Shown here piece by piece: positions 40,801 to 55,800 of a stretch of 64,000 nucleotides of DNA (its first letter is position 1; every line of letters begins with the position of its first letter). The notes below the pieces were generated by a model, which was not told the origin of the DNA, made no database searches, and saw only the letters and a program-made list of their open reading frames with translations. Source of the DNA: Phoronis australis (taxonomy: Eukaryota; Phoronida; Phoronidae); contig NMRA01000420.1 in the NCBI GenBank assembly GCA_002633005.1, positions 1 to 64,000 on the forward strand, given 5' to 3'. Made by a program: the position numbers and the translations under genes.

Positions 40801-43800
40801 TGACAAAAATGAACCATAAAAAGATTTTTCACTCACAAATGGTCCACATAACACAATCCCAAGTACCCCAATCTGGAAAAACCCAATAGTTTCTAATCCT
40901 TGCAGTAACCATGTGTACAACATGTATGCATGTGCCTACCAACATTAAGCGCCGTCTGACCACCCATAGACAGAATGACACCATCTGGCTTCTCTCGCTT
41001 CATCACATCCACAACAAAATCTGGTGTCACTGGCAGAAAGTAAACAGAGTCAGCTTGCTTCTCACCAACCGCATTCGTCTGTACCGAGGCAATGTTTGGG
41101 TTCATTAATACAGTCTCGATGTTTTCCTCCTGAAATACAAATTAGAACGTTTTTTACTATTAAGGAAAATCCAGCTGACATTGTGGCAAACGAATCCATA
41201 GTAATGAAAAAATCTGAAAAGGACAACAGAAGACAGATGAAGGAGGGCAGATAACAAGAAAAACAGAAAAATGTACGGAGAAAGAAATAAAAGAACGGAA
41301 CTAGGGGAAAGAGGGGGCAGGGGGCACAGGAGATAGGAAAAATGAGGGGGCAGGGGACACAGGAGATAGGAAAAATGAGGAGAAAGTGGAGGTCAGAGGA
41401 AGGAGTGAGAAGAAAGAGATATAAGGATGGAAAGAGAGTACAACAAATACACAATAAATAGAGAATCCTTAACTCGTCTCTGAGGTTTATGACATAGGCA
41501 AAACCTCTTGGAAATTTCGCTAAAATCCCAAGGCTTCACATGAACTGTAAAAACAATCTTTTTGCCGAAACAAAAAATGACGTGTCTAAAACTTTGAACG
41601 CCATGGCGCAAAACACTTGCGCAATGTAAAGTAAATCCAGTTATGTTTTGTCAATAATTTTATTTCAAACTTCTGTTTCTGTTTCTGTTGACAAAGGAAG
41701 TTATTACATCCGAAAATTTCAAATTTCAGTTGATCCATTCTTGTTGTTTTATTTACCGATTTATATTCTACATTTCAAACTTAACAATTGTAAATTGCAT
41801 TTATTAGCTTTCGTAACAAATGTTTAAGTTAGAATCTAATAAATACTCTTTGAAGTTGTAACACTAAAACTTAACAAATATTAATAAATAACAGTCAATA
41901 GGTCTTCCCAGCACCTGAGCACTGAATTAACCTTGACACAACACAGCAATTCAGTCTCACCACGTGGTTTATTGAGTTGGGGTTTGTCTCCATTCGAATA
42001 AACATGGATATGGAATTCGACGCCAAAGATGGGTCCATTTAAGAAGTCGTTTGCATGTCCTTCTGACTGGGAGTACAGTTCTGACACCCAATACGTCAAT
42101 CATAACCATGTCACCTTCACGCAATTCCGGCATTGTTTGGTTGTTGTTATTAGTGTTTTCCAGACGATAAAGTGTAAGGCGTATGGATTTCTACTTTGCA
42201 CTACTTTCGATGTAATATCAAAAAAATTATGTACTCGGTGTTATGAACCAGTCATGTCGCAACACATTCCAGTTCACGTGAGAAAACCAAACAGGTTATT
42301 CATGCCCAAAATCAGAATCTGTGGATGTGTTGGTCAACCACTTAATACATGTAACGTGTTTTATATGACCTGAAAAGAAATCCATGTTTTTCCCTCTGAC
42401 ATAGAGTAGCAACTCTCCTTGACTGCCATAGGTATTAAGTCTTGAGTACTATTCCCTTTCAACACTAAATTGTTACCTTCAATGCCTTGATTGCTTGTGA
42501 GCCACTGTAGTCAAACTCTCCAGCTTGTCCTATGGACAAACCACCGCTACCCAGAAGTAATACTTTCTTCACCTGAAATGCACCATCAACACCTGCCATG
42601 GTAAGCACCACATCACACAAGGTTTAGAGAATTCCATTCACAAAAAGAAACATTGAACCTAATAGGCTATAACAGCTCTAAAATTTATATAGGTATGGTG
42701 CAATTTCTTATAAAATCTGGTTCAGTATTTACAGTTATGACAATCCCATCTGCCCGAGTGACCACGACTACGGCACTTACCTGAGTAACCAAAGAACGTG
42801 ACCAAGAAGTCACATTTAATCACTATACTTCCAATAGCTCATTTTTGGGTAACAAGATCAACAATTCCAAAATTAAGAGTTTTTACCATTACAAAACAGT
42901 TTGTATTGTCAATTAACAAAATTAGTATTAATACTGTGCCATCAGGAAAGGCAATTTTTTTCTTACCTGCGGACGTGGTGGTACAGCAGGTATGGACGGC
43001 ATTACCATGGAAACGTGAGGCTTCTTAGTCTTGATTAAATCCATGAAGTTATCAAACAGAAACTCTGTATCTGTAGGTCCACCCCAGGCTTCTGGGTGAA
43101 ACTGGGCAGTGAATATGGGACGACTCTCATGGCATATACCCTATACAGAGGTGAAACTGGACAGTGAATAGGGGGCAATTATCATGGCATATACCCTACA
43201 GAAGTGAAACTGGGCGGTGAATAGGGGGCGACTCTCATGGCATATACCCTATACAGAGGTGGAACTGGACAGTGAATAGGGGGCAATTATCATGGCATAT
43301 ACCATACAGAGGTGACACTAGACAGTGAATACTGGGCAATTATCATGGCATATACCCTACAGAGGTGAAAGTGGACAGTAAACAAATGGCACCACAACTT
43401 GGGAACAGATGGCTAAATTGCTATGATTTATATTAGCCTGTGAATTGTTGTTTTGCTTTTGTAATGAATAACTGACGATTTCAAAACTGTACAGAAGTAC
43501 AGACTTGTGCAAGTCTACAGAACTTGGTTGTTGTGATAATAATGTTTCCTCGTTCCCAATAGTTATATTCATCCAGTATATTCACCCTGGCATAGATTAG
43601 TACAACAGTAAGAGAAAAGATGTGTAGAAATAACATCAACATATTTTCAAACACCAAACGTCACCGGTAGCTTGTCTTCTCCAAAGGTGGAGAAAGGCTT
43701 GAAGTCATAGTGTCCACATTGATAGGGGCGAAGAGGGCCTAGGAAGACTTGTCATATGCCACTGTAACACATTTTGTTTCTGTCACATCTGGAGGTGAGG

Positions 43801-46800
43801 CACAGTGCGAAGAATATTGGAATTTTAGTGTCATATTTCTTAGACAATAAATGTAAGGAAAGTTATTAATTTGCATCATATAGTAGTCGTCAAACTACAT
43901 TTTGTGAAATCATTAAAATTTACCTCAAACTATTGAGCCGTAGAGAATGGAAAATTTTCAATTTAGCAATTATTTTTGTCCAAATTTGAAACACGGTAAA
44001 ATTTCACCAATTTAGGACACACTATGGTTCACAAGTTGAATTTAATATTTCATTTTTTTATTCATTTTTTCATGAATCATAAGTAGCACCAAATAAACAC
44101 TTCATCATTATCAAACTGTACACCATAGACAACATTCTGAGAATTCCTCGGCATTCACAACAATGTCAGATGGCTTTGAAAAAGAGATCACATTTGGCAA
44201 TTATTTTTGTCTAAAATTGGTGACATTATCGCTGATATCAAATTAACATTTAGTCACATTTAATTATTCCACATCTGCTTGCCTCGTTCGACTTATCGTT
44301 GGCATTCACAAACATTGGTTTCCATCCTGCAGGCAGACTGTCACTGTCAATAGCAAAGCCATGGTTCTGAGAGGTGATGAATGCCTGTCCATTTAACAGA
44401 TTCACTACAGGCTGGTTGTGTCCCCTGTAATACATGAATAAGTACACAATACATCTTACAGTAGGTGACAGGATGTCTTTCTCTTGAAAACTGTCGACAT
44501 TTCAAAGCAATATTTTTTTTCTAATTTTTAAGTTACAGAACAGCATTTGTGCCCTTCTTGGATGATTGCTCATAAGTTTCTACAAAACCATAACTTTTAC
44601 AAAGCTAGACAAATTGGCATTGTAAAAGTTGACAAATTTTCAATAAACCTAATCAACTTTTACAACACTCAGTACAAGACAAACGATAGGTACGAGGTGA
44701 CTGATGCCTTGCTGAACCTGTACAATCCGACGATTTCCACCAGACAGGTTATGTGTCCATTGAGTAGAAAGCTGTGAAGTCTTTGACAGATTGTGTGAAA
44801 ATATTCACTAAATCTTGAGAAGTATTGTCTGCCACGCTATCCATGATGATGCATGCGACCATTGACGAAACTAACTAATTTTTGGGGGAGAAAAAATGAA
44901 AGAAAAACACCCAGCAAAAAAATTCTGAATATAATTTGTTTTTAGCATAGTTTTTAACAATTTCGAGGTGGTGATCAAAAACCACATCAGAATACAATGC
45001 AATACGAGCTGTTATGAAATTGCCTGTTGATGGTTTAGAATTCAGTAGACTCTTTATAAAGCAAATGATAACAGAAGTCTTCAGCATATGAATGACTCTA
45101 GACAAATATCCTAATTTGGCAAAACACGGAACATCACACCTCAGAAATGGCATTCAGATACTATGCTTCAAGCACTGTTCTCCAAAACACTGCAAAGAAA
45201 TGCTTTTAAGATGTTCCACCTTTTGCATGAGGGCTATCAAGAAATATGACTTTCACAATTTTCATGAAAAAAAATTAAAAATGCAACATAAAATTTGAAC
45301 AAAATCATAATTTAGAAAACCGTAACAGCATTTTTAAGATTTCATCATCAACATTTATATCAGCTGAAATGTGGTCACATGTTGATGATACCAATGTTTT
45401 GCTATCAAAGTAACTTTCTTTTTTTGGTAAATTTTAACAAAAAGATATGACCACACGAACCAATCAATGGAGAATTCCACATGCTTTTCATTTTCAGAAT
45501 ATATATACTTTTACCGAGTTAAATCTAGTTACATAGATATTTAGCTAAATTCACCACTTGTTGATCAGGTCCTTCATAACTTTAACTCTCATTTTTGTTG
45601 GGAAGTATCACACGATACTTAATATAACACAAATTTACCAACCTGTTCCCCATGGGTAACTTGTAGGATTTAGCCCCAGCAGCCAAGCCCAAGATCTGGT
45701 TGCCCATGCAAATTCCAAATATGGGCTCTGACGAGTTGCGCTCAATCACCTATGGAGAACATAACGTAATGTAAACAAGAGCGCACCGCTAAAACAGGTT
45801 TATAACAAACCTAAGATTGCGTCTACATAGAATGAAAAATGTCGACTAGAATTCTGTGCTGGACGGAGGTTAAATGGAGAAATAGCAAATATGTTGTTGT
45901 TTTACCTTGCGGACATTTGATATGAGTTCCTTGGCTAGAGATGGATCTCCTGGTCCGTTGGAAATGAACAGTCCATCAAACTCTTCTGACTCTAAGTTGT
46001 GGTTCCAAGGGACAACTTTCACCTCAGCTCCACGCTACCAAATAACAATGCATTTTTTTAGTTTAATACATTTATTTACCCAAAATCGTGTTACTTGTGA
46101 ACATGGCTAGGGTTGGACAACATTTGTCACCCTTCATGATTTTTCAATCTCTTTGACGGTTAGGGACATGGATGACAAAAAACAGCCACAAAATATATTT
46201 TGTGCATATCTATCAAGGATGTTGGTGGATACACAAAGAAAACCTAAATTGTACACTCAATTAATAAGTACACTCAATTAATAAGTACACTCAATTAATA
46301 AGTACACTCAATTAATAAGTACACTCAATTAATAAGTACACTCACTTAATAAGTACACTCAATTAATCAGTACACTCAACTCACCTTAACAAGATTACGG
46401 ATCATGTTCTGCTTGACTCCACAGTCGACAACGAGAACTCGGTGGGCGTTACCAAGACCGTAATAACAAGGCTCCTATAAATGAGGAAAGAAAACCTCGT
46501 ACACTCATGTCTCTACACAATGTACACTGACAGTGGCAAGTTTTGTAGAAAATTATTTACGATTTTGATGACATTGTCGAAATGCTGAGAGTAGGAATGA
46601 AATGACACATAGACACTACAAAGGTCTACAAGCTAATTTTGACCAAGCTTGGTTAAACCATTTATGGTTTGTTACCTTAGTTGATAATTTTCTTCCAGTT
46701 CGAATTTCATTAATCCCTTATTAATCATAGCTTGGTTAGCTTAAAAAGACTACAGGTCAGTACTTAAGGTAAATCGGGGGTGTCAAAAATCTTTCATATA

Positions 46801-49800
46801 TTTGTTGGGTCACCTTTTTCAACATTGAATTCCAAGCTTCAATTAAACTTCTGTCTAGGTGAACTTTGCTATCTTTAGTGAATTTCTACACTAAGCAAGA
46901 CCCACCATTTTTTACCAACTGGAGATCAAAAATAGACATAACCCATGACCCTTCTGCGCGTGACAACATAGCCCATGCAGTGCACTTTAATGTGCTAACT
47001 AATAAAGGTGCCTGCCGCGTTGCTTGTATGGAAATCTAAGCTTAGTATGGAACCATAAGGTAGGCTCAAGAGCTTGTATTATCCATACATGAACAAGCTT
47101 GTGCAATTTTCAGCTTGATTATTCTTGCAAACAATTATTTTTTCAAACTTGGAGAAGGTGGATAAAAAACAATAGGTGGAGTACCAGTTTAAGCCACAGC
47201 AAAAGTACAGGAAAAACCAATAGGTGGAGTACCAGTTTAAGCCACAGCAAAAGTACAGAAAAAACCAATAGGTGAAGTTTCAGTTTGAGCCACAGTATAA
47301 GTGCAGAAAAAAATCAATAGACGAAGTTCCAGTTTAAGCCAAAGTATAAGTACAGGAAAAAAGAACTGGTAACTTGCCTTGTTTAACAATGCAGATTTTT
47401 CAAGCCAACACAAATGTAAAGTAAATCAAATCATTTGGCATTTGCCAGTGTGAAATGGGATGTCCAAAGGTAACGATCACATTATGTAAACAACAATGAA
47501 TATACCTTAGTATAAGTATAGTACAATATGGGTAAGGTGAAAGAAATTGACACCAACCACGAACAAAAAACTACATTGTCTTATTTCATCCACCTGTCCC
47601 TTGAGAAAACAAGTGGCAGGCTAATAACTGCAGGTTAAATACACTTAGATCAAAATAAAAAATAAACCGTCCACTTTCACAGTTTCTACCAGATTATTGA
47701 GCTTATTTCTGCTGAAAACAAACAGAACTTTACATTCAAGAACTGACAGCTCAAGCCAATCTCAACAGTTACAGACTTGTTTCTGATGTCCAACAAAGGA
47801 CCACCCGTGCAGCAACCCATGCGACATACTAATAAAACTGAAACTTGGAATGTCCAAATTCATTTAATTATGAAGGTCCCATGTGGAATTCCTTACCAAT
47901 CACCATTCAACATTATGCTTCGTTATCCCTGTTTAAAAAACAAGTTAAATCTCACCTTTCCAGTATGTAAAATTCCATTGGTAATTTCAATTTGTTTTAA
48001 TTTATATTAATTTTAATTTATCTTAATTCTAGTTATTTTTAAATTTATTTTAATTCAGTTTAAATGTTGTAATATATTCGTTGCGTACATATTCAAATTA
48101 ACTGTAATATTCCACAGTAATATTGTATAATTACAATTACTTGACAATGCGCCCTCAAGTTTAAATAAGTTTACCTAACTGTTGATCTATCTATCCATCT
48201 ATCAAATCTAAATGAAATCTCTGCTTCAGATAAGACATGAACTCATCCTTGTCAAACATTTTTATAATAGCAGGGACGACTTAATAATATCAAATTTAAA
48301 AAACCTATGACTTAAAAATTCGCACTTCTTCAATATTACGAATCCGAAACGACTCTCAGTTTCCAAAAACCAATGATTTTTGATTTTGCAAAGCTCTGAC
48401 ATTGGGCTTGTTGACCGCTTACTTTACAGGACACTTCACTAATCAAATTCCTCATGTTTGGGTCAACTAACTCCACAGGCTGACCATCAAATTCAATCTT
48501 CCCAAGCACGGTTCCCTGCAATGAAACATAAATGATCCATAAGCAGACAAAAGCTATATCAACATCAGATAGTCAGCATGCCTCCCAAGTCTCTTACTGG
48601 AATTCAAGCTCAGTGCTGCACCATGTTTGAAACGTTCTGAGCCATATTTGGAAATATTGAGCCATATTTGGAAATCTTGAGCAACATTCGAAAAACTCTG
48701 AGCCATGAACATAAAGCCCGAGTCTCTTCTGCTTTACATGACAAGTGATATAAATAGTTGGTAATAATTCTTTTCCTATAAAAATAACATGGTCAACAAG
48801 TAGACATGATGTGTAACCATGTACTGCTGTTTAATGTGAATGATCTCAAAGGGAGATTAGGACATGACATGACTCACAACTTATATCATGTTTCTATTGT
48901 TTACTCACCAAGAATCCAGTCACCATAGAGTATTGTAAAAAGACAATAACATTTAACCCAGGACATTCAAAAACAAGTTATTTTTTACACATTACAAAAA
49001 TTAGATCAACTACAACAATTCAAAACATGTGTTTCCATTGTATCTTGCCTTGCAAAATACAATATCTAGATACAATAATATCTAACATGTGACGTTCAAA
49101 AACAAGTCCACTTTTTCATACCCGGTATTATAAAAACAACTTTACATCAAAAATTCAAAGTATTGTTTCAATTAGATGTAGCAAGACATGGTCTAGTTTG
49201 CAAGAAAGCAGTTACTTTCAAACAAAGGAACAGTCATCATTCGTCAAAACTAATCAGAAAATTTATGCATATTACTTATTGATATTGCAGAGGTAACTGA
49301 TACAGCATTGTGAGCGTCAGAGTTAGATGCTAACAAATGCCACGTTTGCCCAAATTATGCTGTAGATTGGAACAATAATTGCCTAGTGATGAACACGATC
49401 TCTCTTAAAGCCCTACTGCCACAACAGACCCATTCAATTTTCCAATTACCTACCCTCTCGCGGACAACTTTAGTAACCATCCTAGTATCAATGCCATACA
49501 AAGCTGGTACATTATCTTGAACCAGCCATTCTGACAGCGACATGGTGGCATTCCAATGACTGTAGTGGTGGCAGTAATCTTGGACTATCAGTCCTGACAC
49601 CTAGTGTGGGACAAACATATCATCACAACAAACAATTCTGACATCTAGTGTTTGATAAGCACACCAACAGTCAACTATGGTTCCTAGTGGCTGACAAAGA
49701 AACTGTCACAATTGTTAGGCCTGACGGTATATCTCACAACAAAATGACATGAGCAACTCGAGTATATCCCACATCTTGTAACAGCAATAATTGTGAAATA

Positions 49801-52800
49801 ACATAAACACAACTTTTCAGAACAGCAAGGATCAGTGTGAGTCTTTTTAAAGTAACAGTAAGTCCATGCAAACCCAGGGATTTGATGTGTATCAGTGTTA
49901 CTCCTAACTGTTCGACTTTTCATGCTTACATAGCACATGCATTGAAAGTACGTCAGTTGTATTTTAAAATATATATTACATTGTCAGTTTATTGCCTTGT
50001 ATTGTTACTTTCCTATAGATTGAACACAATGAAATATGCCTCATCACAAGATGTAGTCAGAATAGTTAGTGTACTGTTCAGCATTCTTGAATGGGGATAT
50101 AATACAGAGCAAATTCCCAGCTTTTCTTATGAATTCTTTGCGATCATCACCACAGACCATGCAGTGGGATGTTCAAACTATTCACAACACCACATATTGT
50201 GCAGTGGGACATTCAAATTATTCACAACACCACAGACTGTGAAGTGAGACGTTCAAATTATTCACAACACCACAGACTGTGCAGTGGAACGTTCAAATTA
50301 TTCACATAAAAATGAAAGAAATTGTTTTTAGTTCTGCATACCACAGGGGGTCCTTGGTTCAAGCAACAGTTGCTTTCATCCTTTCAAACCGCATGTTGAA
50401 TATTTGAAATTGAGTGCTGTAATCATATTTAAGGAACCAAATTGCATGTAATGCAATTCAAGGAAGTCTTTAAAGAACGCATCAATGTACATGACAGCAT
50501 GTTTTCTCATTATTAGGCTAATTTTCTTGCTTGAAATGGAAATTGACGTTATTAGAGCTCAACATAAAAATAACGAATGATGGGCACCCCAACCTTGTCG
50601 TATGGATTGGATTAATTTGTTTTGTATTCAGAAGTGCGTTAAATTGTTGAGATTATAAAGTGCAATGTCCGCAGCACATTCCCTTAGACGAACTGGTAAA
50701 TACGGTATACAAGCAGCATTGTCTCATTATTACACTTCCCACCCACAATGCAGCATTCTATCTACTACCCTTCACCATTAGTACATTTCCCATCCACCCT
50801 GTGTTAGTCTATCTAATACCCTTCATTAGTACATTTCCCACCCACCCTATGCTAGTCTATCTAATACCCTTCATCATTAGTACATTTCCCACCCACAATG
50901 TGCTAATCTATCTAATGTCTTTCACTAATACTGTATTCTACAGTATTCCAGTGCAAATTGGATGTTGATATCTCTTATAATTGGCGTGCAGCAGTTTGGA
51001 TGGTTTCTGTATTGACATGTCAAAATTCCATACAACAGATTAATTGGCTCTCCAAAGACAAAAGGACATTGATGCCACCAATTTATTCAAATGATGAGAT
51101 ACTGGGATGCAACCATGCAGTTGTGCGATTCAGTGTTATTTTAGGATATCGGTTGCAGAAAGGCAAAAATGTAATAGTCTAGGTGCACAGTGAACGAACT
51201 GCTTTGATTGCGATAAAAGCAAAAAACTTGCAGCAGTTATCCGACATCCAAATCACTGACAACAGAAGAACACAGCAGTGAAATTGATCCTACAGTTACT
51301 GAAACCTCAGCAACTTCACTCAGCCAGCATTTAGGCAGGGCTGATTGACCATTGGCCTCAGCATCAAACCACATTTTATAGATAATATACATTATAGTAC
51401 TATTTTAGTTTTAAGTGGTGTTGCTTGTGAAGACAGAATTGTGTCTTCTGACATTAGCCTACTCCAGTCCCCCCCAACACGGAGCTGGCCAGAGTTGAGA
51501 TTAACCTGTCTAAACAGCTCTATGGCAGACATTCTTGCAATATCAAGACATGTTCAGGTTCCCCCATATAGTCAACACTGCATCCCACAAAATCTTCATT
51601 AACTTCTCAATAACAAACATTCTACTCTCAAAATCTCATCATCTTTTAAGTAACACAACAATAGGCCATTGTAAGGTATATCTACACTGTCTTCTTTCTG
51701 TGTTTTCATCCTAGTGCAAGACGAACAGTAAAGTACAACTGGATATTTGAGTGATTAAAACAAGTTTTCTTGTGAAGCGTAATCATTGCTAGAACCACCA
51801 GATTGGTCAAAGACATTGAAAAGTTTCACATCATGGTGTACTTCGTAAATAAATTTGTATAAGAACCACGAGTGTCACCAACTCTCCATACCATGAACAC
51901 TGATCTGAGTTTCCTGTGGGTGGAGCAGGGCAACTAACGCATTAACAGTGTCTTCATGGCATCTGAAGATCCAATAACTCTTTGAAGCGTCGACCATTAA
52001 TTGACTTGCAAGTCATGACGATGCTGGACAAAATAATGTGGGAATTTTTTGCTATTTCAACACTGAGCAAATTGATATCTGCATTTGTATTTGGCGATAA
52101 ACAAGAGATGAAAGCTATAACGGTACAAAGTCATACTACACCGAAGGCGGTGATTAATGCACCCCTACCTGAAATGTCTGGGGCACGCTACGTAATGTCA
52201 ATTGGCTTATGGAACAGCAACATTCCAGCCTCGTCAACCCACCATTTTAGTGGTGGCCATTTTGCTAGTCCATGTTACTAAGGCCTCATAGCTTACGAGC
52301 AAAACATTTGCGTTTCCCGAACTCGGTTTGTGGAAAGAACCCCTTCTTACTTGAATTTTTTCGGACTCGGCAAACTGAAGCAAACCATGCTTGTCCTTCA
52401 GTTTAACATCAGGCACACCATAACTGCCTTGTATGGGGTAGGTCAGAGTTAGTATTTGTCCCCTGTAGCTAGGATCTGTCAGCGCCTCAGGATAACTGAA
52501 ATCAGAGGCACGAAACATTGGCGATCAATCCTAAGGACGTACAAAATACTGCTAGACTGTCGCTTTATTGATCACGGAAATTTAGCTCAGTGGATTTGTC
52601 TTCAAGATGTGACATAATAATACCAATTTGAGCAGAATATTACTTCAAAGCAGGACTGCTAACAAGCGACTGCATAGGGATGGTAAACAAAAAAAAACTG
52701 AAAGCAAAAGAACGAGGTTTGTAGCCGCTGCTTGGCAAGTTCAAGAACGATAAAGTGTTTTCAAATTAGGACACAGTATGGTGGAACAGTAAATTTTCAT

Positions 52801-55800
52801 ATTTTTATATAAAAATTTCAACAAGAGTAAAAAGAAGACAGTTTTACTGGATTATTTGAAAACTATAAAGTACGACTGTCATCAACAAACACACGACGAA
52901 ACTGAACATTTTTGGCAAAGTAAGCATTTGAAAAACAAAAAATGACAATTTTTGTCATTATTTTTGTCTTTGATCGAATTTGAAGAAACTTTACCATACA
53001 ACAGGTATGATAAACCGAAGAAAGTTAATTTTTCAATTGTTCAACAGCTTAAATGGCTTGTTGCGGTTCTGTGGATGAATGTAACTCATGGTATCAAGAA
53101 AAGGCACTTAACACTTCACTTACAAAGCCTCGTCCTGAAATAAGAATTAGCTGAGTTAGCAAATTTGTTTTTTTTAAACATTTTATTTCTAAATACACTA
53201 AATATTAGCACATTTGTAAAGCAATTTAAAAGACAAAACTCTAGGAGTCAATTACATGTACACATACACGTTTTGTTTACAGAAATGCTGTTGATAAACA
53301 TACCATTACAATACAGTATCAATGAAAAATATCTGATGTCAACACCAATTAACAGAGCACAACTTTACATGAAATTCCTGCAATTATCAGTTGAATGTAC
53401 CATAAACTTTCTTAAGGATTTGTTTTATATATTCCAGAACAGAATGAAGCAGTGTAACCTTTGTATTGCCCCTAATCCAGGATTTCTAAAATAAATATCA
53501 GTTAAGAAGACTTAAATTGCACAAATGGCTCTTGAAGAAATTGCTATGAAGATATTTCATTGGGTTCGCTGATTCAGCCTGCCAGCTTATGACAGATCAG
53601 CTGGGTTGACCTTCCTGGACATCTGACTGGTTTCCAAAGACAAATTTCAGCTCACCAACCAATCAGATGCTTCAGCCAGATGATCCCGCTGAACCGTTAA
53701 CATGCCAGATGAGAGAATCACGTGCAACAAATAAAATTTTCTAGAGACTCTGATTTCCCATTTTCCAAAACAGAGAAATCCGTTTCGGCAAATGTTACTT
53801 TTTCCGCTGAATTATGGCGCAGCACTGTTTTACTGATAACTTAATGAATGCCATGTTTACTAGCTGTTCTTCTGAGGAAAATCAGGGTCTGCTACTCCAC
53901 TTCGAAGTACATACCCTGTTAAACCTGTGTTAAAGACCACCTCTCCAGCTAAAGACTGTTCACTACCAAAGGAATGACCAGGCAGTTTGGTGCCATCATC
54001 CAACACTAGCCATGCTCTCCTGGGCTGAAAGTAAGAAAAGATAAACACAACCACTCACGGATGCCATCTTGAGGGCTAGAAAAAACATGATATGGCTACT
54101 TTGTGACAAAATGATTCAACCTATGGACATGGTCAGACATTTTGTTTCATGGTGTGAAAATCATAAAAGTAAAATGAGGAGTTGGATTATTATTGATCTT
54201 GAATATGGCAACTTTTCTCTTATTTACATATTACACAATATGGCGAACAAGTGAAATTCTATTTTGCTAACCTGCTGCAGTCTATTATAAACATGGTTTT
54301 AAGTGTGTAGATGACACAAACCAACATTAAATGCTTACGTTCGCAAAACGGTAATCAGCCATTGCAAGAACCGAAAAATTACCATTTTGGCAAATTATTT
54401 TTGTGCGAAAAAAGTGGAGAAACACCACAGAGTTTTTTGACGTCACTTGGTTCTACGAATCGCTTACTTGTTTGACAGGTCAACAATTATCTCTCTCTCC
54501 AGGTTAGTTGCATTGTTTTCATGTCTTCCATGTTTGTTACCTTACAACAAGAACATCAATTTGCTACTCAGGGCTTCCTCATTCAAACATCTTTTTACAA
54601 AAACTGGGAATTTAGGAAATCGTGCCCAGGTAGTGTATCAGGGGCCCGTTCCAAGAAACTGACTTAAGTTCATTATTGACTTAAGTCTAAGATTTGTCTT
54701 AACTTCCAAACTTTGAAACTTCCATATCTGGTAAATTCATCAAAATTAAGCCAAAACGTATGTCAAACACTTAAATCAAGCTTAACATCTCTTTCTTGAA
54801 ATGATTTTGAGACAAATTGAACTTTTATTCTAAAAGTTAGTAAAATTTAGGAATTGTCTTAGCTAAGTCAATTTTGTTGGAATGGGCCCCAGGGCTTTAA
54901 TACAGGCTCCACTATATTGACACAATGAGGGCAAATCGACTACTATCACCATCTGCAGACAAACACAATACTGAATACACTGGAAGACCTGGCCAAACTG
55001 ATACAACAAAAGTGAAGTTCTGTTTTACTTGTCAGGGTAACAAATTTGGACTTTGTTCAATGACAAGCTTAGCTCACCTGCCTTGGTTGGAAAAACACTG
55101 CAAAGAGCGCAAAGTGGCGGGCGATAAGTGATGCTCATGTTGAGCCGACAGGATATTGGGCATGGATAGCAACAAGAAGGTTAGGTCTTCTGGCATGACC
55201 AATAAAGCAAATATGCTCACAACAAAAAAATGGGGCTTTTTGTTGATAAGAACAGAACAGGCTTGTTCATAAACCCGTGTTTGAACAACTTCTAGGATAA
55301 ATAACTCAGGATGAATGCTAGGTTTACACAGGTAGGTTCACTGATGCCTGCAGACAAACCGTCATCATATCCTTGTTGATCTCAAACTCTTATTAAATGA
55401 ACGTTATACAAATATTGATTGATCCTGAAGATGACATCTGAAGCACCACCATCTGTGGCCCTGTGGAAACATGATGAACGACACACGGACTTCCGTGTGT
55501 GGGCATCAATGTGCATGCTTTGGTCGGAAGTATACCCGATCACATCGTCACCTGACTTGCACATGCCTGTGGGCACTGAACTTGTTTGGGCTTAAGCCGC
55601 TGGATCGGGGTTCCCTTGATTTTGTTTACTTCGATCACGGCCCATTTTAATAAAATGTAATTCAAGTCAAAGGTGGTTGTCATACTCGGTAACTAAACTG
55701 AAAGGGGTTTCCCAGAATAACTGAATGTTATGACGGTTTCATTACCTTAACCAATAAGAACCCATGTTAAACAAAATTTAACAGTGCTAGCTTTTGTAGC

